Origin: an uncultured Verrucomicrobiota bacterium
GTDB taxonomy: Bacteria > Verrucomicrobiota > Verrucomicrobiia > Limisphaerales > UBA1319
Direction: 5' to 3'
NCBI GenBank assembly: GCA_903845125.1
Contig: CAIMWS010000332.1
Span: 1-42,471, forward strand
Length of the DNA stretch: 42,471 nt
A model generated the notes under the pieces. That model saw nothing but the letters and a program-made list of their open reading frames with translations, was not told the DNA's origin and did not search any database. Both the position numbers and the translations under genes were made by a program. Positions 19,701 to 27,040 of this stretch are shown in pieces (position 1 is the stretch's first letter; every line of letters starts with the position of its first letter).

Positions 19701-20242
19701 TCGCGGCGCAACCGGCCACTGACCTCGAACTCAAAGGGGGTGAATTGGCCTTCGTGCCGGCCCAGCAGTTGGCCGTTGAGCCAGACATCCGTCTGATAGT
19801 CCACCCCGTCAAAGCGCAGCCTCACCGTTTTATCCCGCCACGCGGCCGGGGTGAGGAAGCGCTTGCGATACCACCATTCCTTCCCGGCGACCCAGCCAAT
19901 TTTCTGGCTATTCAGGCCGTAGTAAATGGAAGGGATTTTGCCGGCGCGCTCCAAGTCCCAATGCACATCTCCCGGCACGGTCGCGGCACTGGCTTCGGCT
20001 GCCGGATAACCTTCGGCAAAAGCCCGGCATGCCTGGCCTTGGCCGGGTTCCAGGGGGGCGATTTGCCAATCGTCGCCCGCCAGCGAGATCACTCGGGCGG
20101 GCTCGTTTACCGCCGGCACCGCGGTGTGTGCGGCAGCTCCAACCCCGGTCCCCAGCGACAGCCATGCCGCCGCCACGATGAGTGATCTGGCACGGCCAGG
20201 TTGGACCAGGTCCGCCATCAGTTGTGTTCTCGGGTATTTCAT
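16790..20242 (-). CDS. Exported GH2 beta-mannosidase-like glycosidase with discoidin domain (paralog)
   Basis: This 1150-residue protein, paralogous to its downstream neighbour, has an N-terminal signal sequence (hydrophobic core residues 19-37). Order of domains: jelly roll (~55-250, GVDYQTDVWLNGQLLG), Ig-like, TIM barrel (~400-730), mannosidase-type Ig, discoidin (~870-1010, HLNDGWYGNEASWIAG to LDEIEVYE) and a last Ig domain with DNYFTLLAGGTSELAV. Catalytic Glu519 is in YGGGNEW and Glu590 is in EWTEYG. The segment IYYGLNSQKIGWVAGKEWWYRKRF is split here as IYYGLN and KEWWYRKRF, both typical of beta-mannosidases. I chose the ATG at 20242 (MKYPRTQ), because the open frame to 20470 overlaps the DUF2851 gene and is not homologous. 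A start at MADLVQ, eight codons later, is possible. Confidence 0.92.
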   Translation of the reverse strand: MKYPRTQLMADLVQPGRARSLIVAAAWLSLGTGVGAAAHTAVPAVNEPARVISLAGDDWQIAPLEPGQGQACRAFAEGYPAAEASAATVPGDVHWDLERAGKIPSIYYGLNSQKIGWVAGKEWWYRKRFLTPAAWRDKTVRLRFDGVDYQTDVWLNGQLLGRHEGQFTPFEFEVSGRLRRDEENLLAVLIHPAPAAVRDAIAAGAGEWTVMGAMRPAYPYWKCMTSAGWDWGAKIVTMGIWKDVRLMASDGVCLASPIVLPQLEPPYERARLNIRLDLRSGEGRAAQIRYRVQCLTAPDPPVLVYQKATLGAGEQQLTFSMEVPHPRLWWPNGYGQQPLYELETSIQAPDGTKIMEQAAVTFGIRDLKMLQNPEAAGSVDYLDYDTGQAVTHRLPQPLPERKYLIQINGRRIFARGGNWIPCDLLYGRPRPPFFEHLISLAARANFNLFRVWGGGLIDKPEFFDLCDRYGIMLFQEFPNGGVRLPETEAALAITGQEVRQILPQLMNHPSIVRYGGGNEWYRNAGNSRQMAQLRRICNEIDPTRPYHDPDPECIAQRHGPHGYEGIQHYRTYNTGLPLTAGPDNPLEWTEYGCSGAASVETLQRIMPAEHLWPIRASDPYWVWHKAFGAYGPDNWMGSAQYLHLFGELPGLETTVQASQFVQAEGLRYANQSMRRQQWHRSACAFWTYNEPWPNAAHGCVVEFYGRPKMAYYYTRNAYAPVDVSAEYESLACQAEVPFPLQLFAVSDRTTLLPRCQLTAVVVDIRGREQAREQWRFDLAPEAASRVGTFNLKLPKETTGSVVLVQLTLGDAQGRELAAQTYTFGVGAQETAEGPAELLAPALSPEGRRNLALLPGAKAAASSVLAGYAIHQVAHLNDGWYGNEASWIAGQSPAWAQIDLGAVYTIASVCVGNDHTRKFRDRGIRELRILAATEYHEGTEAAAWRTLATHNGEPLAGCKRFDFPPIQARWVRLAISGSPGARLDEIEVYEADPLPAGKRTAANTSAVRGPKPVTAEPGGPRGCLRPLLSAPATELDLSVHPGSDATSGYRVTVHNRGQVPALFVALDTGASDPLSGRISDNYFTLLAGGTSELAVAVPEPAHATSQARPLRLRAKAWNSAEVVQPLGSAGRSAPVGGAGPQAVVIPPGRAP

Positions 20243-20300
20243 GGGTTCATCTTCGGTGGTGTGGCTGGGATGCCATGGATTCCACACGGTTGGGCCCGGC

Positions 20301-21740
20301 TCAGGCTTCGCCGCCGGCGGCAGGCCATGGGCACTGGTCACAGCGGGCATTGGCGTGATCGCAGAAATCGCGCACGATCTGCAGCAAACCTTGCTGTTCG
20401 GCGGCCGTCCGGATCGGGAATTGCGCGGCAAACATCCGCTGGCGGGCCAGGCGCAAAACTGCATTATCATCCCCTTTGGGCCACGCCAGAAAACGTTCTT
20501 CAGCCACCTTCAAGAGGGATTGGTTCCGGCCGGTTTTCGCACGGATCCAGAACCAGGGCAGGATCACGTTGATGGCGAGGTCCGTGTTCCGGGAACTCCC
20601 CAACAGCGGTTGCGGCTGGGGCAGCCGGGCGGACCGCAACGTCCAATGCCACGCCCAGAAGGCATCCTCGGCGGGTTGCAGGATTTCCGCCAGGGAATCA
20701 GCCAATTCCTGGCCGGCCAGCCGCCGCGTAAACCAATCCTCCAGCTTTTGGATCAAACCGCCCTGGCCCAGCCACCAGGCGGCCAGGGCCAGCCGGCGCG
20801 TGGGGTGGTTGGCGGGACGCAAGCCTTGGAAGTTCCACATCCCCTTTGGCAATATGGCCTCCCCCCAGTGGCTTCGCTCGCGCCACCAGCAATCCCACAA
20901 AGTCCGCAAGTAGGTTTTTCCCGGCGCCAGATCCCGCGCGCCAGGCAATTCTCCGGGCAAAAGTCCGCTCAGACCCAGCAGGCGGGCCTGCCAAACCAAG
21001 CCCTCAGCCGACTGGCCGGGATTTTCGAAAAACGGCTTGAGAGTGGTGGCCAACTGCTGCATGGGCCAGGCGTTTTGCCGGTAACCCAACCCCCGAAACA
21101 AACCTTCCCACAAGGCTTGATCCCAGCCAGCCTGCCGTGAGCGGGCTTCCATTTGGCGCGCTTTGGCCTCCAGCCTGACTTGCGCGGCTTGCCGCAGCAG
21201 GCCTCGGGCCGCCACCTCGGGTAAATTCCTCCAGGTTGGGCGGCAACGGCCGGCGGCCTCCGGCGGCCATTCCTGGGCCGCTTCGCTGCCCAGCCAAAGC
21301 TGCAGTTCCTCCAAGGGCGCGTCGAGGCATCCTTTGAGGGGCAGCACCGGCATTCCCGCCACCACCGACCCGGCCTCCCAAACCACATGTAAAATCACCT
21401 GGGCGTACGCCGGGTTGACATGGTGGCGGTGGGTGCGCCAATTGGACGCCAGCAAATCGATCTCGATATCGCCGGTTTGGGGCGCTCCATTTTCCACCTG
21501 GATAATGGCCCGGTGGAAATCCGGGCCCGCGCTCCGGTTGGGGAACCCGGGATGCAGAATCCGCACCCCTCTTCCATCCGGTGTACGCAATTGGTCCGCC
21601 AGCAGGCGCTGATGATGCCAAACCGCCTGCAGCAGGCGCTCCGGGGGGAATCCGTCGGGGATTCCCTCATGCAAACGCCCGGGAGCCAGCAGATGGCCAC
21701 GGCGCCATTCGTCATAAACCATCGGTGGGAAGGGATGCAT
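20301..21740 (-). CDS. DUF2851 family protein
   Basis: This 479-residue member of the DUF2851 family has unknown function. The N-terminal half carries the family signature: LLQAVWHHQRLLADQLRTPDG, then ILHPGFPNRSAGPDF, GDIEIDLLASNWRTHRHHVN and VILHVVWE, which reads like a beta-rich, nuclease-fold-like core with Asp/Glu/His residues. The C-terminus ends in NARCDQCPWP, a Cys-x-x-Cys-Pro motif reminiscent of the ends of iron-sulfur glycosylase-like proteins. It has no signal peptide, so it is cytoplasmic, unlike the exported glycosidases that follow 58 nt downstream. The ATG at 21740 has GGGGGT a few nucleotides upstream. Its position at the head of the glycosidase operon may be accidental. Confidence 0.9.
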   Translation of the reverse strand: MHPFPPMVYDEWRRGHLLAPGRLHEGIPDGFPPERLLQAVWHHQRLLADQLRTPDGRGVRILHPGFPNRSAGPDFHRAIIQVENGAPQTGDIEIDLLASNWRTHRHHVNPAYAQVILHVVWEAGSVVAGMPVLPLKGCLDAPLEELQLWLGSEAAQEWPPEAAGRCRPTWRNLPEVAARGLLRQAAQVRLEAKARQMEARSRQAGWDQALWEGLFRGLGYRQNAWPMQQLATTLKPFFENPGQSAEGLVWQARLLGLSGLLPGELPGARDLAPGKTYLRTLWDCWWRERSHWGEAILPKGMWNFQGLRPANHPTRRLALAAWWLGQGGLIQKLEDWFTRRLAGQELADSLAEILQPAEDAFWAWHWTLRSARLPQPQPLLGSSRNTDLAINVILPWFWIRAKTGRNQSLLKVAEERFLAWPKGDDNAVLRLARQRMFAAQFPIRTAAEQQGLLQIVRDFCDHANARCDQCPWPAAGGEA

Positions 21741-21920
21741 TGCGACCCCCAGCTTCCCGATGCCGAATCCGGAGTCAAGCCCGAAAATAGGGCAGGATTA
21801 TCGTTAAACCCACAACCGTCCAACCGGGGTTGAACAATCCCCCGGCGTTTTGATCCAATAATGCAAAAGAGTTCTGGATATGCCCGGTTTAAAATGCCTT
21901 AATAACCCCCGGTTTGGGTC

Positions 21921-22886
21921 ATGAGCGATGACGTAATGATTGAAGTATCGAATCTCACCAAACGTTACGCGGGACACACGGCCATTGAGAACCTTTCGTT
22001 CGGCGTGAAGCGGGGTGAGATTGTCGGGTTTTTGGGCCCGAATGGCGCTGGCAAAAGCACTACGATGAGAATTCTGGCCTGCTACCAGCCTGCCACCTCC
22101 GGCACGGCCAAGGTGGCGGGGTTCGACGTTTTTACCCAATCCTGGGAAGTCCGCAAGCGGATCGGTTACATGCCGGAACACAATCCGCTCTACATCGACA
22201 TGCGGGTGCGGGAATATTTGAAGTTCCGGGCCCGGTTGAAGGGGTTGAGCTGGCGGCGCAGCCGCCACCGGGTGGATGTGGTGCTCGAACAATGCGGCCT
22301 GACGGGGGTCAGCAAAAAAATCATCGGCCACCTCTCGATGGGCTACCGCCAGCGGGTGGGTCTGGCGGACGCCTTGGTTCATGAGCCGGAGTTGATCATC
22401 CTGGATGAGCCAACACTGGGACTCGATCCCAACCAAATCCGGCAGGTGCGGCAATTGATCAAAAGCCTGGGCGGAGCGCACACGGTCTTGATTTCCACTC
22501 ACATCCTGCCGGAGGTCGAAATGACCTGCAACCAGGTGCTGATCATCCACGAAGGCCGCATCCTGGCCTCGGACGCCCCCACCAATCTGCAAAACCGGCT
22601 GACCCGGCAGGGGCTGATCACGGCTGAAATCGCCGCCCCGCTGCCCGAACTCAAGCGCCGGTTGGAGGCTTTGGATGACGTGGAGCAGGTGGCCATCGCC
22701 CCGTCCGATCAGAATTATTTCCATTGCACACTCACCTCCCGGTCCCAGACGGATCTGCGCCTGGCCATTTATAGCCTGGTGCAACAGGAAGGCTGGCAAC
22801 TGCGGGAATTGTCGCGCTCCCGCCCCACCCTCGAGGACGTGTTTGTGCATATCACCCGGCCGGAGAAATTAGAGGAGGGATACTGA
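21921..22886 (+). CDS. ABC transporter ATP-binding protein (GldA/CcmA-like)
   Basis: This 321-residue cytoplasmic ATPase would power the permease encoded directly after it. Walker A is GPNGAGKST (residues 39-47), the Q-loop follows in ILACYQPATSG, the signature is LSMGYRQRV (near 137), and Walker B is LIILDEPTLGLDP with the switch His in STHILPEVE. The last ~90 residues form the extra C-terminal domain typical of ABC-2 exporters of the GldA/NosF type (RRLEALDDVEQVAIA). Its TGA overlaps the permease ATG by one base (TGATG). First gene of a five-gene operon. Confidence 0.95.
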   Translation: MSDDVMIEVSNLTKRYAGHTAIENLSFGVKRGEIVGFLGPNGAGKSTTMRILACYQPATSGTAKVAGFDVFTQSWEVRKRIGYMPEHNPLYIDMRVREYLKFRARLKGLSWRRSRHRVDVVLEQCGLTGVSKKIIGHLSMGYRQRVGLADALVHEPELIILDEPTLGLDPNQIRQVRQLIKSLGGAHTVLISTHILPEVEMTCNQVLIIHEGRILASDAPTNLQNRLTRQGLITAEIAAPLPELKRRLEALDDVEQVAIAPSDQNYFHCTLTSRSQTDLRLAIYSLVQQEGWQLRELSRSRPTLEDVFVHITRPEKLEEGY

Positions 22887-23641
22887 TGGCTGCCACGCTG
22901 GCTTTGATCCGCCGTGAACTCTCGACTTACTTCAGCTCCTTTACGGGCTACATCACCATCAGCCTGGTGCTGTTCCTCGTTGGGCTTTCGTTCACGGACC
23001 TGCTGCTGCGGTTGAACCAGGGCGAACCCACCGATGTGCCGGTGACGGAAATGTTTTATCAATCCTGGTATTTCTGGCTGATTTTATTGCTGGCCTCCCC
23101 GGTGGTCACCATGCGTACTTTTGCGGCGGAAAAAGCCTTGGGCACTTTTGAAACCCTGGTGACCGCCCCCATCTCCGATCTGCAGCTGGTGCTGGCGAAA
23201 TTCTTCAGCTCCCTGGTTTTCCACCTGGTCCTGTGGCTGCCGCTGATTTTATGTGTCGGGGTGGTCCGGCATTTCGCCAACGATCGCAGCTCGTTCGATG
23301 TCGGCATGGTGGCCAGCACCTATTTGGGCGTTTTATTGCTGGGCTGCCTTTACATGTCGATCGGCTGCTTTGCCTCCTCCCTGACCCGCAGCCAGATCGT
23401 CGCCAGCATGATCAGTTTCGCCCTCGGCATGGCCATGTTCCTGCTGGGGTTCAAAACCGCCTACGCGCCGCAGAAAACCGACCGGATGGACGGCTTTTTC
23501 AGCCATATCTCCATGGTGGAGCACATGCAGGATTTTGTCCGGGGCGTCGTCGATTCCCGGCAGGTGTTTTTCTACCTGAGCGTGACCGTCTTTTTTTTGT
23601 TCTTAACCCACAAAGTAGTGGAAAGCCGCCGTTGGAGGTGA
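22886..23641 (+). CDS. ABC-2 type permease (GldF-like)
   Basis: This 251-residue integral membrane protein has six hydrophobic segments, including SSFTGYITISLVLFLVGLSF near the N-terminus, WFWLILLLASPVVTMRTF read in part as LILLLASPVVTMRTF, and a last helix FFYLSVTVFFLFLTHKVVES. The sequence MRTFAAEKALGTFETLVTAP is the diagnostic cytoplasmic loop of the GldF/NosY-like ABC-2 permeases. A strong Shine-Dalgarno AGAGGAGGG (22871-22879) lies inside the end of the ATPase gene, and translation is coupled by TGATG. With the ATPase and the next gene it makes a Gld-type transporter; in flavobacteria GldAFG serve gliding, elsewhere the substrate is unknown. Confidence 0.94.
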   Translation: MAATLALIRRELSTYFSSFTGYITISLVLFLVGLSFTDLLLRLNQGEPTDVPVTEMFYQSWYFWLILLLASPVVTMRTFAAEKALGTFETLVTAPISDLQLVLAKFFSSLVFHLVLWLPLILCVGVVRHFANDRSSFDVGMVASTYLGVLLLGCLYMSIGCFASSLTRSQIVASMISFALGMAMFLLGFKTAYAPQKTDRMDGFFSHISMVEHMQDFVRGVVDSRQVFFYLSVTVFFLFLTHKVVESRRWR

Positions 23642-23642
23642 C

Positions 23643-25172
23643 ATGAACCCAGTTCCCCCCAGTTTCACCTCTTCCCGCCGCTGGTCGATCGGTTTCCAGG
23701 TAGCCTTGGCAGCCGTGGCGGCGCTGGCGATCCTCGTGATGACGAATTACCTGGCCGCCCGCCATTTCCGGCGCTGGGTTTGGACGCAAACCAATCCGAA
23801 CCAATTGACCTCCATCACCTTGAGCTTTCTGCAGTCGCTGGCCAGCCAGTCCAACCAGGTCAAAGTGGTGGTTTTATTCGATAAACAAGATCCTTGGGGC
23901 TTGTATAGCTCGGTTTCCAGCTTGCTTAAGGAATATCAATTGGCCTGCCCCAGCCTCAAGGTGGAATACGTGGATTATGAGCGCAATCCCAAGGAGGCGG
24001 TATTGATCAAAGAGCGCTATAAGCTGTTTTTCCCGGGGGACAACTTTTTTAAGAACATGGTGATTTTTGAGGCGGGCGGCCGCATCAAAACGGTTTACGA
24101 AAAAGAGCTTTTCGATTTGGATCTTTCAAAAGTGATCCAAGGCCAAAGCAAAGAGGTCAAACGCACCAATTTCAAAGGCGAATTGATGTTTACCTCCGCC
24201 TTGATCAACGTGACTGAAAACCGGCGCTTCAAAATCTTCATCGTCCAGGGGCGGGGTGAACACAATCCGTTGGCCGATGATCCCGTGGTCGGCTACGCGA
24301 AATTCGGGACGCTGCTGAAGCAAATGAACCTGGATTGGGAGACCATTTCCCTCAGCGACCGGGAAATCCCCACTAACTGCAATTTGCTGATCATTGCCGG
24401 TTCCCAGAAGCGGTACGAACCCCGGGAATTGGAAAAGATCGACAAATACTTAAAACAGGGTGGCCGGTTGTTCCTGTTGTTCAACTACATGTGCCTGCCG
24501 CGCACCGGACTGGAAAGCCTGGCCGCCAACTGGGGGGTGCGGGTCGGTGCCGATGTGGTTCTGAACCTGAAGCCGGGCACCAGCGCCCAGGAGTCCACCA
24601 CCAAGGAGGAAATCATCATCACCAATTTTCCCGCCTCCAGCCACCCGATCGTCAAGCCCTTGCTGCGGGGCGAGCGTTTGCACCTGCTGCTGCCGCGCAC
24701 CATCGAGCAGCAACCCGGCATGGGTTCCGGCGATGCGCCGAAGTTGGAAGTCCTGGCCGCCTCCGGAGTGAACAGCGTGGCGGTGACTGATTTCCGCGAC
24801 GGGGCCGCCAACCCGGATCCCTTCCGGGACCGTTCCGGTCCCCTCCCGCTCCTGGTCGCGGTGGAAAAAGGTGCCCTCCAGGGCATCCAATCCGACCAGG
24901 GCTCCACCCGGATGGTGGTGGCGGGGGATTCGCTTTTCCTGGGCAACCTGTTGCTGGATTCATTGGCCAACCGGGACTTCGCGGTCCTGGCGGTCAATTG
25001 GCTGCTGGATCGCTCCCGGTTGATGGGCGGGATCGGCCCCCGCCCGGTTCAGGAATACCGCATCCTGATGAGCCGTTCGCAAATGCTGGCTGCGGAATGG
25101 ATTCTCATGGCGGCCTTGCCTGGCGCGGTGATGTTCATCGGCTTGCTGGTCTGGCTGCGACGCCGCAGTTGA
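23643..25172 (+). CDS. GldG-family ABC transporter accessory protein
   Basis: This 509-residue protein belongs to the GldG/ABC-type-uncharacterized family. It has one N-terminal membrane helix (~17-37, VALAAVAALAILVMTNYLAA), a large extracytoplasmic part, and a C-terminal helix (~485-505, LMAALPGAVMFIGLLVWL) followed by RRRS. The family pattern is visible: an early strand VKVVVLFDKQDPW, the line LLKEYQLACPSLKVEYVDYERNP, KIFIVQGRGEHNP, and LLIIAGSQKRYEPRELEKI followed by YLKQGGRLFLLFN. GGAGG lies four nucleotides before the ATG, two nucleotides after the permease stop. It is the periplasmic partner of the transporter. Confidence 0.93.
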   Translation: MNPVPPSFTSSRRWSIGFQVALAAVAALAILVMTNYLAARHFRRWVWTQTNPNQLTSITLSFLQSLASQSNQVKVVVLFDKQDPWGLYSSVSSLLKEYQLACPSLKVEYVDYERNPKEAVLIKERYKLFFPGDNFFKNMVIFEAGGRIKTVYEKELFDLDLSKVIQGQSKEVKRTNFKGELMFTSALINVTENRRFKIFIVQGRGEHNPLADDPVVGYAKFGTLLKQMNLDWETISLSDREIPTNCNLLIIAGSQKRYEPRELEKIDKYLKQGGRLFLLFNYMCLPRTGLESLAANWGVRVGADVVLNLKPGTSAQESTTKEEIIITNFPASSHPIVKPLLRGERLHLLLPRTIEQQPGMGSGDAPKLEVLAASGVNSVAVTDFRDGAANPDPFRDRSGPLPLLVAVEKGALQGIQSDQGSTRMVVAGDSLFLGNLLLDSLANRDFAVLAVNWLLDRSRLMGGIGPRPVQEYRILMSRSQMLAAEWILMAALPGAVMFIGLLVWLRRRS

Positions 25173-25201
25173 GGAGGATGTCCTGGAGATAAGCATCTGT
25201 C

Positions 25202-27034
25202 ATGAATCCGACACGAAATTGGCTGATGGTGGTTCTGGCCTTGGGGCTGTTTGCCTATATTTTCTTTTTCGAGCGCCATCCCCAGCTGGGGCCCGGACAG
25301 ACCGGGTCCTCCCGGCTGTTCCCCGGCTTCAAGAGTGATTCCGCGACCTCCATCCGGGTCATCCTGGCGTCCAAGCAGGTGATTGTGGCGGAGCGGACCG
25401 ACGAAGGCTGGATGCTGCAGCAGCCCATAAGCAGCCCGGCGCATTCATCCCGCATCGATGGGTTCCTGGATATTCTGGGGCAGCTCAATCGGCAATCGCA
25501 AATCACCGCCCACGAAATGCTGACCAGCAAACAGCCCATGAGCGCTTTCGGGCTCGATCCGCCGCGGGCCAAAGTGTTCATCCAGCAGGACCGGCACTCC
25601 CTGGAGTTGAGCATCGGTGGCCGCACCCCGGTGGGCAACCACGTTTACGTGCAACTGATTGGCTCCGACGGGATTTTTTTCACGGATACGGAATTTCTCG
25701 ACCGCCTGCCCAATTCGGTGGATGACTGGCGGGATCCGTTTTTCCTGCCGCTTAAGAAAAAGCCCTTTAACCGCCTCACCGTTGAGTCGGGCAACAACCT
25801 GCTGGAACTGCTGCAGGATCCGGAAACCCACCGCTGGCAGATCCCCCTGACCAAAACGCAGGCCGCCCGTGCCAACCAGCGGAAACTGGAAGCCCTGCTC
25901 AAGGAACTTCAGATGTGGCAGATCCAATCCTTCCTGCCGGCCGAGCCGGCCAGCGAACTGGAGTTGGCCGGTTTGAACCATCCCGGGCTGGTTTTGAAAT
26001 TCAGCCAGGGGACCAACGAGTTGCTGACCGCCCACTTCGGCAACAGCCCCTCGAACAATCCGGCGCTGGTTTTTGCCCGGTGCCCCCCCAAAGGCCAGGT
26101 GGTATTGGTGCCCACCGGGCCTTTCGAGGCCTTGCGCCGGCCGTTTGCCGAGTTCCGCGAAACCCGCCTGATCTCGGAACCGCTGGCCGCCTTCCAGCAA
26201 ATCGAAGTGCAGGCGGATGAAAATTTCGTGGTGCAGAAACGCCCGGATGGCCCCTGGGTCCAATGCGGCGGCAAATCGGCGCCGGCAGATCCAGAGTTGC
26301 TGACCTGGTTCCTGGATGGCTTGGCCAGCCTGGAAATAGCCGATTTTGTGCAGGACATGGTCCCGGATTTTACCGGCTTCGGTTTCGCCGCTCCCACCCG
26401 CCGGTATTCCGTCACCGTGGCCCAAACCAACGCCACCGGGGTGGTCACCAACAAAATGGTGCGGGTGGACTTTGGCACCAACCAGGCAGACAAAGTCTTC
26501 ACCCGGCTTTGGGGTGAAAACTCCATCTACACCGTGCGCGCACCGGCGCTCATCCGGCTGCCGACGGAATCTTTCCGCCTCCTCGACCGGCAGCTCTGGG
26601 ATTTCTCCACCAACCAGGTAAAAACCTTCGCCATTCAGTTGGGCACCGAGTCGGTTAAATTCACCCGCAACCCGGCCGGGCAATGGTCCCTCGGCATGTC
26701 CCCGAAACCCTTGGAAGCCCCCTTGACCAATATCCTCGAGGAAACCATCTACCGTTTTGGCAAATTAAGGGCCGAAGCCTGGACCGTGCGCGGGGACGCC
26801 TGGCTGCCGCAGTTGGGCTTTAAAGCCACGGATCACCGCCTCCTCTTTGAGGTGGAGCAAGGGGGCAAAACGCAGGTCTATGCCCTAGACCTGGGTTCCC
26901 AAGCACCGTCTAAAAACTTTTTTGCGGCCGTGACGCGGGATGGACAGCCGCTGATCTTCGAGCTGAAGCTTTCGGTTTACCAGCTTTACCTCGAATTGCT
27001 CCGCACCCTGGCCGGAAAGCCAGCGTCAGGTTAA
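25202..27034 (+). CDS. DUF4340 domain-containing membrane-anchored protein
   Basis: This 610-residue protein has an N-terminal anchor (residues 5-23, RNWLMVVLALGLFAYIFFFE) and a periplasmic body made of repeated DUF4340-like units (FGLDPPRAKVFIQQ, then VYVQLIGSDGIFFTD, and again FGFAAPTRRYSVTV, later LGFKATDHRLLFEV). DUF4340 proteins regularly follow GldG-type genes in Gram-negative bacteria of this kind, so it is probably part of the same envelope machine; its function is not known. Spacing is 29 nt from gldG. GAGGAGG (25171-25177) is followed by an in-frame 4-codon mini-frame that stops before the true ATG, which is probably accidental. Confidence 0.92.
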   Translation: MNPTRNWLMVVLALGLFAYIFFFERHPQLGPGQTGSSRLFPGFKSDSATSIRVILASKQVIVAERTDEGWMLQQPISSPAHSSRIDGFLDILGQLNRQSQITAHEMLTSKQPMSAFGLDPPRAKVFIQQDRHSLELSIGGRTPVGNHVYVQLIGSDGIFFTDTEFLDRLPNSVDDWRDPFFLPLKKKPFNRLTVESGNNLLELLQDPETHRWQIPLTKTQAARANQRKLEALLKELQMWQIQSFLPAEPASELELAGLNHPGLVLKFSQGTNELLTAHFGNSPSNNPALVFARCPPKGQVVLVPTGPFEALRRPFAEFRETRLISEPLAAFQQIEVQADENFVVQKRPDGPWVQCGGKSAPADPELLTWFLDGLASLEIADFVQDMVPDFTGFGFAAPTRRYSVTVAQTNATGVVTNKMVRVDFGTNQADKVFTRLWGENSIYTVRAPALIRLPTESFRLLDRQLWDFSTNQVKTFAIQLGTESVKFTRNPAGQWSLGMSPKPLEAPLTNILEETIYRFGKLRAEAWTVRGDAWLPQLGFKATDHRLLFEVEQGGKTQVYALDLGSQAPSKNFFAAVTRDGQPLIFELKLSVYQLYLELLRTLAGKPASG

Positions 27035-27040
27035 TCCTTC

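Noticed and set aside
25171..25192. GAGGAGG followed by a 4-codon mini-frame before the DUF4340 gene
   Set aside because: Shine-Dalgarno touches the ATG, so initiation there is unlikely; no sign of attenuation.
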